Origin: Nocardiopsis ansamitocini
GTDB lineage: Bacteria; Actinomycetota; Actinomycetes; Streptosporangiales; Streptosporangiaceae
Assembly: GCF_030268225.1 (NCBI RefSeq)
Contig: NZ_BSQG01000003.1
Coordinates: 344,991-408,990, forward strand
DNA length: 64,000 bases
Direction of reading: 5' to 3'
Shown here: positions 44,684 to 53,125 of the stretch, piece after piece
Position numbering within the stretch: position 1 is the stretch's first letter
How the letters are laid out: every line of letters starts with the position of its first letter
Notes under the pieces: generated by a model
Database searches by the model: none
Told to the model about the DNA's origin: nothing
What the model saw: only the letters and a program-made list of their open reading frames with translations
Made by a program: the position numbers and the translations under genes

Positions 44684-45616
44684 GTGTCTGCCGAAGGAAG
44701 CACCAAAGCCGTCATCACTGCGCTCGGCGCGAACCTGGGGATTGCCGCGACGAAGTTCGTCGCCTGGGCGTTGACCGGATCCTCGTCGATGCTCGCGGAG
44801 TCCATCCACTCCGTCGCGGACTCCGGGAACCAGGTCCTGCTGCTGGTGGGCGGCAAGCGCGCGAAGCGGGAGGCCACACCGGAGCACCCGTTCGGGTTCG
44901 GCCGTGAGCGCTATGTCTACGCCTTCGTCGTCTCCATCGTCTTGTTCAGCCTCGGCGGTCTCTTCGCGTTGTACGAGGCGTGGCACAAACTCAGCGACCC
45001 CCACCCGATCGACAGTTGGCGGTGGGTGCCGATCGTGGTGCTCCTGGCGGCCATGGCGATGGAGGCCACGGCGCTGCGCACCGCGGTCAAGGAGTCCAAC
45101 CGGGTGCGGGGTAAGGCCAATTGGGTGCAGTTCGTGCGCCGGTCCAAGTCCCCCGAACTGCCGGTGATCCTCCTGGAGGACACCGGGGCGCTGCTGGGAT
45201 TGGTCTTCGCGCTGATCGGCGTGGGCCTCACCCTGATCACCGGCAACGGCGTCTGGGACGGTCTGGGGACTGCGGCTATCGGTCTGCTGCTGGTGACCAT
45301 CGCTGTCGTTTTGGCGATGGAGATGAAGAGTCTGCTGATCGGGGAGTCGGCGACGGCCGAGCACGTACGGCTGATCCGTGCGGCCATCGAGGCCGGGGAC
45401 GACGGCGAGACCGTCATCCACATGCGGACCCTGCACCTGGGGCCGGAAGAAATTCTTGTTGCGGCAAAAATCGCGATCGACCCGACCGAAAATACTGTTG
45501 ACCTGGTGCGGGCGATCAACCGTGTCGAGGGACGAATCCGGGCTGCGGTACCGATTGTGCAACTTATCTATCTGGAGCCCGATATTCTACGCATTGCCCC
45601 ACCCCCTACGGGATAA
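44684..45616 (+). CDS. cation diffusion facilitator family transporter
   Basis: 310 residues with about six membrane helices. Metal-site motifs AESIHSVADSGNQ in helix 2 and LLEDTGALLGL in helix 5 provide the HxxxD/ExTG ligands (the second site has E-D in place of H/D, as in SLC30A9-type members). The C-terminal cytoplasmic domain has VIHMRTLHLGPEEILV. Probably exports Zn2+ or a similar cation. GTG 44684 with TGAGGAG upstream. Confidence 0.9.
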   Translation: MSAEGSTKAVITALGANLGIAATKFVAWALTGSSSMLAESIHSVADSGNQVLLLVGGKRAKREATPEHPFGFGRERYVYAFVVSIVLFSLGGLFALYEAWHKLSDPHPIDSWRWVPIVVLLAAMAMEATALRTAVKESNRVRGKANWVQFVRRSKSPELPVILLEDTGALLGLVFALIGVGLTLITGNGVWDGLGTAAIGLLLVTIAVVLAMEMKSLLIGESATAEHVRLIRAAIEAGDDGETVIHMRTLHLGPEEILVAAKIAIDPTENTVDLVRAINRVEGRIRAAVPIVQLIYLEPDILRIAPPPTG

Positions 45617-45648
45617 TTCCGCCGGGGTTCCCTCAACGTTGGAGTTTC

Positions 45649-46554
45649 ATGTACCCCGCTGTCTCCAGCATCCCCGTGTCGTCCCCGCGCTCCGCGGCCG
45701 GTCTCCTCGGCGCCGCAGCGCTGGGCGCCGTCCTCGTTCTCTCCGGGTGCTCCTCCGCCGAGGACATCGCGCCCGTCAGCGCCACGGACGACACCGCCTC
45801 CACCGGTGCCCAGGCCGCCGCCGTTGAGCTTCCTCCGGCCGGTGCCCAGTTCGACTACCAGCTCGGCGGTGCGTACACCCCGCCGGAAGGCACCGAGATC
45901 GTTGTCCGCGACAGCACGGCTCAGCCGGCCGCCGGCCTGTACTCGGTCTGCTACGTCAATGGCTTCCAGACCCAGCCGGGCGACCGCGACCTCTGGCTGG
46001 GGGAGCGGGCCGACCTCATCCTGCGCGAGGGCGGCCAGCCGGTCATCGACCCCAGCTGGCCCAGCGAGTTCATCCTGGACACCTCTACGGCCGACAAGCG
46101 CGAACGCATCGCCGCGATCATGCAGGACTCCATCACGGCCTGCGCGGACAAGGGCTTCGACGCGGTGGAGATCGACAACCTCGACACCTTCTACCGGTTC
46201 GACGAACTGCTGACCATGGACCACAACATCGCCATGTCCACGTTCTACGCCGACATGGCCCACAGTGCCGGCATGGCCATCGCGCAGAAGAACACCGTGG
46301 AGCTGGAGGAGCGCGGCCGCGACGAGGTCGGCTTCGACTTCGCAATCGCGGAGACGTGCGCGCAGTGGAACGAATGCGGAGACTACGTCGACGTCTACGG
46401 AGAGCACGTGCTGGCCGTCGAGTACACCGACGCCCAGGACCGGGTCCCCTTCGCGCAGGTCTGCGCCGCCTCGGACAGCCCTGAGAGCCTGATTCTGCGC
46501 GACCGGAACCTGGTTCCCGCCGGCCGCTCGGGCTACCACTACGAGACCTGCTGA
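45649..46554 (+). CDS. GH114-like glycoside hydrolase lipoprotein
   Basis: 301 residues. Signal peptide with lipobox LVLSGC (Cys about 34), so cell-surface anchored. The catalytic domain follows the GH114/spherulin-4 pattern: FDYQLGG, VCYVNGFQTQPGDRD, DAVEIDNLDTF and IAQKNTVE. GH114 enzymes cleave alpha-1,4-linked galactosamine polymers (e.g. Ega3); the substrate here is inferred. 32 bases after the CDF gene. A hairpin terminator follows. Confidence 0.88.
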   Translation: MYPAVSSIPVSSPRSAAGLLGAAALGAVLVLSGCSSAEDIAPVSATDDTASTGAQAAAVELPPAGAQFDYQLGGAYTPPEGTEIVVRDSTAQPAAGLYSVCYVNGFQTQPGDRDLWLGERADLILREGGQPVIDPSWPSEFILDTSTADKRERIAAIMQDSITACADKGFDAVEIDNLDTFYRFDELLTMDHNIAMSTFYADMAHSAGMAIAQKNTVELEERGRDEVGFDFAIAETCAQWNECGDYVDVYGEHVLAVEYTDAQDRVPFAQVCAASDSPESLILRDRNLVPAGRSGYHYETC

Positions 46555-46570
46555 GTGAGCTGATCGAGAA

Positions 46571-46602
46571 GGGCCGCCCGTCCGAACAGAGGCGGGCGGC
46601 CC
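46571..46602 (+). terminator. hairpin after the GH114 gene
   Basis: GGGCCGCCCG (46571-46580) and CGGGCGGCCC (46593-46602) pair perfectly around a 12-base loop. It lies between converging genes, so may act both ways. Confidence 0.8.
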
Positions 46603-46707
46603 CAGCACCCGGGAACGCCGAACGGGCGGGAAGCGATCGTCGACCGCCCCGTCGCCCCGCCGCGGTTGGGACCGTCGCGCAGTACCTCCCCCCGAATGCT
46701 CATGCCC

Positions 46708-47784
46708 TCATCGAGGGGCGGCGATGACGGCGTTGAGCGCACCGGCGCATGCGCTCGGGTCCGCCCGAGCGAGCTCGCCGTCTCCGGGAAAGGCCGTTCG
46801 GTCGACGTCCAGGCCGATCACCTTCGGATATCCGGTTGCGGAGGTCCGGACGTGCCCGCTGAACTCCACCGAGGCGAGCGGGGGGTCGGCGTCGAAGAGG
46901 TCGCGGACGCACAACAGGGCCACCTGGCTGACGACGCTGCGGTAGAGGGTGTCGATCTCCTGTTCCTCGCGGGCAACAGGGTGGTCCTCGTCCTTCGTCG
47001 GGTAGTAGCGGTGGTAGAAGACGTCCGGGACCACCGTGCGCGGCGGGATCGTGAAGCGAACCGTTGCCCTTGCCGTACCGGGGGTGAACACGACCTCGGC
47101 CTCCCTGGGGAAATCGCCGGGAAGCGGGACGTTCTCCAGCACCTTTTTCAGATAGAACTCGACGCTCGCCTTTTCCCGTAGCTCGTATCCGGCGATGTGG
47201 CGTTTGACGGCCGCGCTGTGTTCGCGGCTCCTGGCCTCCGCGTCCTCGCGGGCCCGCGCATGGTGCCGGTTCGCCGCCGCGACCTTTCGCAGGCGTGCGG
47301 ACTCCTGTTCGCTTGCTTCGCGGGCGGCTTTCTCATAGGCCGTTTTCGCCTCGGCGAGGCGTTGGGCCTGACGTCCTCCTCCGCCGAAGATGCGGGACAG
47401 TGCGCCGGGAGCATCGGGGGCGAAGTCCTCCCATTGCGGAGTGGGGACGGGTGTGGTGAGGTCGTCGTCCAAAGCGGGTGGAGCGGACTCCTGTTGTTGC
47501 GGCGGCGTACTGAGGTCGACCCGTGCGGAACGCTCCACCCCCGAGCTCAGGATCTTCTCAAGGCCCTCGACGGCCATGCGGATCTTGTGGTTCTTCAGCT
47601 CGACCTCGGCCTGGCGGTATTCGAGGTAGCGGCGGCGCTTCTCCTTTTTGTCGACGGCTTTTTTGCGGTCGGTTTCCTTGCGCTGCTTCTGCCGGGCCTG
47701 CGCGGCAGCCTGCCGCTGGCGTGCCTGTGCTGCTGCCTGCTGTTGTCGCTGCCAGTCGGAGTTTCCGCCTCTGCCTTTCGCCAT
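46708..47784 (-). CDS. coiled-coil protein resembling Mrr-type restriction proteins without the nuclease domain
   Basis: 358 residues. Residues 1-60 are Gln/Ala/Arg/Lys-rich and helical (WQRQQQAAAQARQRQAAAQ), followed by further coiled-coil up to about 215, then a compact alpha/beta region: SVEFYLKKVLENVPLPGDFP, TARATVRFTIPPRTVVPDV, EEQEIDTLYRSVVSQVALL, VRDLFDADPP and SGHVRTSATG. This order matches, from memory, the N-terminal ~60 % of Streptomyces proteins that end in an Mrr-like restriction endonuclease domain; that domain is absent here, with the frame ending at a normal TGA. ATG 47784 with GGGAG upstream. Lies downstream of the AAA/DUF4276 pair on the same strand. Confidence 0.6.
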   Translation of the reverse strand: MAKGRGGNSDWQRQQQAAAQARQRQAAAQARQKQRKETDRKKAVDKKEKRRRYLEYRQAEVELKNHKIRMAVEGLEKILSSGVERSARVDLSTPPQQQESAPPALDDDLTTPVPTPQWEDFAPDAPGALSRIFGGGGRQAQRLAEAKTAYEKAAREASEQESARLRKVAAANRHHARAREDAEARSREHSAAVKRHIAGYELREKASVEFYLKKVLENVPLPGDFPREAEVVFTPGTARATVRFTIPPRTVVPDVFYHRYYPTKDEDHPVAREEQEIDTLYRSVVSQVALLCVRDLFDADPPLASVEFSGHVRTSATGYPKVIGLDVDRTAFPGDGELARADPSACAGALNAVIAAPR

Positions 47785-48240
47785 AGCCGCTCCCAAGTGC
47801 GCGCCGTTTTATTCTCTTTTCCGTAACGAGAGCGTATTACATTGCGTGGGGCCGGTTGGTGGAGGATTTCTGTCGCGCTTTTTCGGTCACAAGAAAAGGA
47901 CGAATTATCTCCCTGCTTGATCGGTGGATTGGGGATTCGGATGCGGAAGCGGACAGAGTCCGTTCAATGGTGTGCGGAAGGGGTCGGGACATCGCGGTGG
48001 GAGGCGGACCACTCGCGGTCCGCGACCGTGGCCGTCGGAGAAGACGGACCGATACGGTGGTTTGATTCGCGCGCGGCGAGGTGGCGGACGCACCTGCCCT
48101 CGTCCCGCGTGCGGAAGCCGGGGCGCGGCAGGTCGTCAGCGACTCGAGACACGCGCACCTCCGGCAAAGGGCAGTACGGGCACGCCGTGGAAGATCTCGA
48201 CGCGGTCGTCGGCGGTAGTTGGCCTGTCGACAGGACCGGC
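47785..48240. other. intergenic stretch in the accessory block
   Basis: 456 bases. Overlapping frames on both strands (e.g. 47842-48279 plus) have no codon bias or recognisable domain. One hairpin is visible: GCGGACC (48004-48010) with GGTCCGC (48017-48023). I see no toxin, RNA gene or insertion sequence. Confidence 0.4.
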
Positions 48241-48909
48241 TCAGTTCTTCAGCCTGTCGGCAACGGAGTCGAACCATGAGTTCGCATGTGGGCACCTGCC
48301 CCTGATCTGGTCAAGGCCGGTCAGGGAGATCGAATCTGGACCGTCAGAGGTTTTTTTGTAGCGGGGGTAGAGTTTCGCCAGGCGTTTCGAGGGAGCTGTC
48401 GCCGCTCCGTCGTTGACGAGTTCGGGGCTGTCCACATTCTCCAGCAGGTTTTTGACCGATCCGGATAATTGTGGATTATCGGTGACGATTTCCAGTGCCT
48501 CGTGGCAGGCCAGTACCCAGGTCTCGATCTCGTGCAGAACGAGGTGCGGGATGAAACGGGGGTCGCCTACGGCTTCGGCCATTGCCCGTTCCACATGGGA
48601 GACCCGTTCGTAGGGCGTCCCGTCGGGCCGATCTTCCATGCCGGGAACATCGCCGGGAAGGCCGTAGTAGTCGAAGAGAGTCGTCAGCACAGTGGTCGAG
48701 GAATCCCTTAGCAGCAGGCGAATCTCGTGCTGGACCTTGCTCCATTTGGACATGCCTCCCCGGAAGGTGCTTCCGCTCGCAGGCCGTTTGGTGTTGAGGA
48801 TGGAGAACGCCGTATGGCACTGGCCGGGGGAATCGAAATACGGTGCGATCGTCTCACGGACGATCGTCTCCTCGGTCTGGCCCTCGCACAGGATGTGGAG
48901 TTTGCGCAC
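48241..48909 (-). CDS. DUF4276 (TOPRIM-like) protein, predicted defence effector
   Basis: 222 residues. Motifs LCEGQTEETIV (acidic first strand), LTTLFDYYGLPGD and HLVLHEIETW match the DUF4276 family, a TOPRIM-like fold with Glu/Asp metal ligands. GTG 48909 begins 3 bases after the ATPase stop, so translation is coupled. DUF4276 proteins commonly pair with AAA/ABC-type ATPases in abortive-infection-type modules (AbiL/RloAB-like, with PARIS and OLD/Gabija as wider analogues). By analogy it would be a nuclease or RNA-targeting effector licensed by the ATPase. Third-position GC is lower than in core genes. Confidence 0.8.
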   Translation of the reverse strand: MRKLHILCEGQTEETIVRETIAPYFDSPGQCHTAFSILNTKRPASGSTFRGGMSKWSKVQHEIRLLLRDSSTTVLTTLFDYYGLPGDVPGMEDRPDGTPYERVSHVERAMAEAVGDPRFIPHLVLHEIETWVLACHEALEIVTDNPQLSGSVKNLLENVDSPELVNDGAATAPSKRLAKLYPRYKKTSDGPDSISLTGLDQIRGRCPHANSWFDSVADRLKN

Positions 48910-48912
48910 GGG

Positions 48913-50010
48913 TCACCCGCCCTCGGGGATCGGGCGTCCGCCGAGGAGGTTCTTCTGCCACAGTTCGCCGAGTGAGTACTCGTCCAACCAGTCCTGGAGG
49001 CGCTCCGGGTTCGGGCGGCCGAAGGTCGAGGCCCCGTCCTGGCGTTCCACCACGATGAGGTCGTCCAACGCGAACTGGTCCATCAAGGTCACCGACTGGG
49101 TGGCGACGACCACCTGGCTGTCCTGGCTGGCCGCACGCAGCATGTCGGCGAGTTGGACGATGGCGTAGGGGTGCAGGCCGAGTTCCGGCTCGTCCAGGAC
49201 GACGAGTCCGGGAAGGTCCGGCAGGTTGAGCAGTGTGGCGAGACAAACGAAACGCAGTGTGCCGTCGGACAGGGCGTTCGCGGGGAAGACGGTGTCGGAC
49301 CCTTCCTGTTTCCAGCGCAGTTGCAGTCGCTCGTGCTGTTCGACGAGCACGAAGTCCCGGAAAAAAGGAGCCACCTTCTGCACGTCGCGCACGATCCGCT
49401 GGTAGACGGGGGAGGAGGAGTTCCGGAGCCGGAGAAGGACGGCTGCGAGGTTGCGGGCGTCGGGGTGGAGCGTGAGGTTGTCCGCCGCGTAACCGCTCTG
49501 TTTCACAGGTGCGTTGGCGCTCGTGTCATGGAAGTGGAAAACACGGCAGCCGTGCAGCACCCGTGTCACATGACCGGCGATCGCGCGTTGCTGTTTGACC
49601 TCTTCGGTGAGTCGTGTCTCCCGGTGGCCCGCCCCCAAGGAGAGAACGAACGGTTGCTCGTACCCTTCGCCCTGAAACAGGACGGTTTCTCGTCCGAAGA
49701 TGAGTTCGTCGCCGACGGAGGGGACGAGATCGGCTTCGTAGCCGTTCGGTGCGAAATCCAAGCGGAGGCTGATCCGCGTCGACCCCTTCGCGCCGTTGTG
49801 GAGGAGAACTCCCGCACCGCCCGCTGTCCCGACGAACAGGTTCAATTCACCGTCCACGATCCTGCCGAGCATGGCCAGGGCCGAGACGAAATTGCTCTTG
49901 CCCGCGCCGTTGGCGCCCACGAGGACGTTGAGGTCCCGGAGTTCCACGGTCGACGAGCGAAGCGAGGTGAACCCCTCGATCGTGATTGCTTCTAGTCTGC
50001 GGCGCGTCAT
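48913..50010 (-). CDS. AAA-family (RloA/AbiL-like) ATPase, predicted phage sensor
   Basis: 365 residues. ABC-type ATPase core: ITIEGFTSLR start, Walker A VGANGAGKSN (about 32-41), signature LSDGTLRFVCLA, Walker B LVVLDEPELGLHP, and the switch in VVVATQSVTLMD; the C-terminus reads GELWQKNLLGGRP. It resembles AAA_21/OLD-like ATPases that accompany DUF4276 genes. ATG 50010. First gene of the two-gene unit. Confidence 0.88.
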   Translation of the reverse strand: MTRRRLEAITIEGFTSLRSSTVELRDLNVLVGANGAGKSNFVSALAMLGRIVDGELNLFVGTAGGAGVLLHNGAKGSTRISLRLDFAPNGYEADLVPSVGDELIFGRETVLFQGEGYEQPFVLSLGAGHRETRLTEEVKQQRAIAGHVTRVLHGCRVFHFHDTSANAPVKQSGYAADNLTLHPDARNLAAVLLRLRNSSSPVYQRIVRDVQKVAPFFRDFVLVEQHERLQLRWKQEGSDTVFPANALSDGTLRFVCLATLLNLPDLPGLVVLDEPELGLHPYAIVQLADMLRAASQDSQVVVATQSVTLMDQFALDDLIVVERQDGASTFGRPNPERLQDWLDEYSLGELWQKNLLGGRPIPEGG

Positions 50011-50140
50011 AGGGCAACTCTAAGTGGGTACATCGTCAAATTCCTTGCCCTGTCCGCCTCGGTCGGGGAGCGGCTTCCACGCGGTTGGGCGGCCCTGCCG
50101 GGAGCCAGGACCGGTGGGGCCGCCCGAGCGTGTGGCGGGG

Positions 50141-50449
50141 TCAGGACACGGAGCAGGACACCGTCCGGGATTGGAGGATGACCGCGCCCTTCGGCAGGGG
50201 GGCGGTGTCACCGGGCAGGATCGTGCGGATCCACAGGTCGGTGTCGCGGGAGTAGAGGTCGTGCCGGTCCAGCGTCTCCCAGAGGTCGTAGGGCATGGGG
50301 ACGCAGCAGCACGCGCACTGTCTGAGGCCCAGTGTCGGGGTGAGCGGCGAGACCATCCCGGCGAGGGAGACGCCGGCGTCGTCGGGCTCGCCGCCCTTGA
50401 TGAGCTGGACGATCGTGGTCGACACGTCGGTGGATTTGATGGAGGGCAC
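50141..50449 (-). CDS. small Cys-containing hypothetical protein
   Basis: 102 residues from GTG 50449 with AAGGAG 8 bases upstream. A cluster CACCC sits mid-protein (residues ~45-50), near MPYDLWETLDRHDLYSRDTDLW; a further Cys is near the C-terminus. No domain known to me. It is divergent from the XRE regulator and upstream of the ATPase on the same strand (130-base gap), so may belong to the same accessory unit. Confidence 0.55.
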   Translation of the reverse strand: MPSIKSTDVSTTIVQLIKGGEPDDAGVSLAGMVSPLTPTLGLRQCACCCVPMPYDLWETLDRHDLYSRDTDLWIRTILPGDTAPLPKGAVILQSRTVSCSVS

Positions 50450-50513
50450 GGAGGCGACTCCTTGTCGTGAGGAGAGGGCACCACGGTGGGTGCTCGACTG
50501 GCTCCAATATTAA

Positions 50514-50558
50514 CTTAAGCATGTCAAGATTCAAGAAATTTTCTTTGATATGTCAAAG
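50514..50558. promoter_or_regulatory. low-GC divergent control region with repeated TGTCAA sites
   Basis: CTTTGA-TATG-TCAAAG (50543-50558) is a perfect 6-bp inverted repeat. A second, imperfect copy CTTAAGCATGTCAAG lies at 50514-50528. Read on the minus strand both give TTGACA, a -35 consensus. The stretch is far more AT-rich than its surroundings. Likely operator for the XRE protein and promoter for the divergent gene. Confidence 0.45.
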
Positions 50559-50613
50559 TTATTTTGTTGGATGTCGCGGACTACGATCGAGGCACCCATC
50601 AAGGAGGAACATC

Positions 50614-51474
50614 GTGACTACCGGCCAGGCCCCAGGAGTGCGACGGCGCCGACTGTCGGCGGCTCTGAGGCGACTTCGGCTGGACCTCAAGCTCTCCTCG
50701 CCGGATGTGGCCGACCAGCTCGGCTGGTCCACCGGCAAGGTCACGCGGATCGAACGCAACGAGTGGAAACGGCCTGGGGCAAAGGACGTCACAGCGTTAC
50801 TGGATCTCTATGGCGTCCTCGGTGAGGAGCGCGCGCATCTGCTCAGTCTGACCGAAGAGGCCCGTGGGCGCAGCGATTGGCATCAGTACCAGGATCTTTT
50901 CCCTGGTTCATTGCCGGAACTCGAAGCGGAGGCGGTCCGGATTCGCACCTACGAGTCGGTACTGGTGCCCGGTTTGCTTCAGACACCGGGTTACGCCTGT
51001 GCTGTCTCCAAAGCGAGCCAGATTGTGCCCGCTGACAAGATCGCGCGCAAGGTCGAGTCCCGGATGCTGCGCCGTAGCGTGCTGGACGCGCCCAGTGGTC
51101 CGCACCTGACGGCGGTCATCGACGAGGCGGCTCTGCGCAAGGTGGTGGGATCGCACGCGGTGATGGCCGAGCAGCTGCGCTTCCTGACCGGGATGGCCGC
51201 GCACTACAAGGTGACGGTGTTGGTGGTGCCGGACGAGGCGGGTGCGCACACCGCCATGGACGGCGCGTTCACCCTGTTCGACTTCCCGCGTCCTGAGCCC
51301 GGAATTGTCTCCATTCCCACTGGGCTGGAGGCACTCTACGTAGAAGACTCCGTCTATTTCGACCGGCATACGCTGATCTTCGACGGCGTACAGAACCTGG
51401 CGTTGGAGCCGGAGCGGTCCCTGGCGCTCATCGACTCCATCGCCGCCGAACACGAGAGGCGTGCCCGCCCATGA
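50614..51474 (+). CDS. XRE-family regulator with DUF5753 domain
   Basis: 286 residues. N-terminal helix-turn-helix (LRRLRLDLKLSSPDVADQL, then STGKVTRIERNEW), followed by the DUF5753 domain (RIRTYESVLVPGLLQTPGYA, FLTGMAAHYKVTVLVVPDEAG). GTG 50614 with AAGGAGG 6 bases upstream. Such regulators pair with DUF397 proteins, as here, and are abundant in mycelial actinobacteria. Confidence 0.92.
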   Translation: MTTGQAPGVRRRRLSAALRRLRLDLKLSSPDVADQLGWSTGKVTRIERNEWKRPGAKDVTALLDLYGVLGEERAHLLSLTEEARGRSDWHQYQDLFPGSLPELEAEAVRIRTYESVLVPGLLQTPGYACAVSKASQIVPADKIARKVESRMLRRSVLDAPSGPHLTAVIDEAALRKVVGSHAVMAEQLRFLTGMAAHYKVTVLVVPDEAGAHTAMDGAFTLFDFPRPEPGIVSIPTGLEALYVEDSVYFDRHTLIFDGVQNLALEPERSLALIDSIAAEHERRARP

Positions 51475-51722
51475 TGCTTGAGTTCCGTAAATCTTCTTAT
51501 TCCACGGGCCAGGACAACTGTGTGGAGGTCGCTCCGATCACCCCGGTCTTTCGCAAATCGTCCTACTCGTCAGGGGGCGAAAACTGCGTCGAGGTCGCCG
51601 ACCTCCCCGCCGGGGCGGCGGTCCGTGACTCCAAACACCCCGGGCTGGGGCACCTGGCCTTCGGCGCGGCAGAATGGACCGCGTTCACCCGGGGCCTGCA
51701 CCTCGGTGCGTTCGACGGCTGA
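51471..51722 (+). CDS. DUF397 protein with duplicated N-terminal motif
   Basis: 83 residues; ATG 51471 overlaps the regulator's TGA by 4 bases. The DUF397 opening motif is present twice, FRKSSYSTGQDNCVEVA (residues ~5-21) and FRKSSYSSGGENCVEVA (~27-43), so part of the domain has been duplicated in tandem. The rest (VRDSKHPGLGHLAF..AEWTAF) is standard. It likely modulates the partner XRE protein. Confidence 0.9.
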   Translation: MMLEFRKSSYSTGQDNCVEVAPITPVFRKSSYSSGGENCVEVADLPAGAAVRDSKHPGLGHLAFGAAEWTAFTRGLHLGAFDG

Positions 51723-51818
51723 GCACCGTCGCCGCCGACCACAAAAGTCCTTCCCGGTCGGCGGCGACCCCGATAACGTCGGGACCACCACCCGGACAGC
51801 GGAAAGCGGAGACACACC

Positions 51819-53075
51819 ATGACTGACATCGAGCGGGACGTCCGCGAGGTCGCCGAGCGCGCCCGGGATGCCGCTGCCGACCTCGCCCCGCTCAGCCGGG
51901 CCGCCAAGGACGCTGCACTCCTCGCCGTCGCCGACGCGCTCGTGGCACGCGCCGAGGAAATCGTCGCGGCCAACAGCGAGGACGTCGCCAAGGCCCGCGA
52001 GAACGGCACCGGCGAGGCCATGATCGACCGGCTGACCCTGACCGCCGAGCGCATCGGCGCCATCGCCGGCGCCGTGCGCGAGGTCGTGGAGCTGCCCGAC
52101 CCGGTCGGGGAGGTCGTGCGCGGCCAGACGCTGCCCAACGGTCTGGAGATGCGTCAGGTGCGGGTCCCGCTCGGGGTCATCGGCATCATCTACGAGGGCC
52201 GGCCCAACGTCACGGTGGACGCCGCCGCACTGTGCCTGAAGAGCGGAAACGCCGCCCTGCTGCGCGGTTCCTCCTCGGCCTACTCCTCCAACACGGTCAT
52301 CATCGACGTCATCCGGGGCGCGCTGGCCGGCACCGAGGTCCCCGTGGACGCCGTCCAGCTGGTCCCCGGCCTCAGCCGCGACTCGGTCAAGCACCTCATG
52401 CGGGCGCGCGGCCTGGTGGACGTGCTGATCCCGCGCGGCGGGGCCGCGCTGATCCAGACGGTCGTCAACGAGTCCACCGTGCCCGTCATCGAGACCGGCA
52501 GCGGCAACTGCCACGTCTACATCGACGAGGCCGCCGACGTCGAGCGCGCGCTGGCCATCACGCTGAACAGCAAGACGCACCGGGTCTCGGTGTGCAACTC
52601 CGCCGAAACGCTGCTCGTGCACGCGGGGATCGCCGAGGCCTTCCTGCCCAAGGCGCTGGCCGCGCTGCGCGACGCCGGAGTGACCGTGCACGGTGACGAC
52701 CGGGTGCGCTCCTACGACGACTCCGTCGTGGCGGCAACCGAGGACGACTGGGGCACCGAGTACCTGTCCCACGACATCGCCGCCCGGGTCGTGGACTCCC
52801 TGGACGAGGCCGTGGTGCACATCCGCACCTACTCCTCCGCGCACACCGAGGCCATCGTCACCGACTCCCAGACCGCGGCGCGCCGCTTCGTGGCCCGGGT
52901 GGACTCCGCCGCGGTCATGGTCAACGCCTCCACCCGCTTCACCGACGGCGGCGAGTTCGGCTTCGGCGCCGAGATCGGCATCTCCACCCAGAAGCTGCAC
53001 GCCCGTGGCCCGATGGGCCTGCCGGAGATGACCTCCACCAAGTACGTAGTGACCGGCGAGGGCCACGTCCGTTAG
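51819..53075 (+). CDS. proA: gamma-glutamyl phosphate reductase
   Basis: 418 residues, full length. Second step of proline synthesis: NADPH-dependent reduction of glutamyl phosphate to the semialdehyde. Aldehyde-dehydrogenase fold with the catalytic Cys in [12 protein letters not shown]; also [17 protein letters not shown] and [12 protein letters not shown] 51819 (AGCGGAG upstream). Same strand as proB but 7.2 kb away. A long hairpin follows its stop. Confidence 0.97.
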   Translation: MTDIERDVREVAERARDAAADLAPLSRAAKDAALLAVADALVARAEEIVAANSEDVAKARENGTGEAMIDRLTLTAERIGAIAGAVREVVELPDPVGEVVRGQTLPNGLEMRQVRVPLGVIGIIYEGRPNVTVDAAALCLKSGNAALLRGSSSAYSSNTVIIDVIRGALAGTEVPVDAVQLVPGLSRDSVKHLMRARGLVDVLIPRGGAALIQTVVNESTVPVIETGSGNCHVYIDEAADVERALAITLNSKTHRVSVCNSAETLLVHAGIAEAFLPKALAALRDAGVTVHGDDRVRSYDDSVVAATEDDWGTEYLSHDIAARVVDSLDEAVVHIRTYSSAHTEAIVTDSQTAARRFVARVDSAAVMVNASTRFTDGGEFGFGAEIGISTQKLHARGPMGLPEMTSTKYVVTGEGHVR

Positions 53076-53079
53076 CGCC

Positions 53080-53121
53080 GTCCCCGGTTCGGTCCTCCCC
53101 CGGGAGAACCGAACCGGGGAC
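53080..53121. terminator. extended hairpin between convergent proA and membrane gene
   Basis: GTCCCCGGTTCGG (53080-53092) pairs exactly with CCGAACCGGGGAC (53109-53121), and CTCCC/GGGAG continues the stem inside. Serves both converging genes. Confidence 0.88.
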
Positions 53122-53125
53122 CGGG

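Noticed and set aside
47842-48295. Plus- and minus-strand frames between the coiled-coil gene and DUF4276
   Set aside because: They overlap one another and the DUF4276 end, with no codon bias, ribosome binding site or domain.
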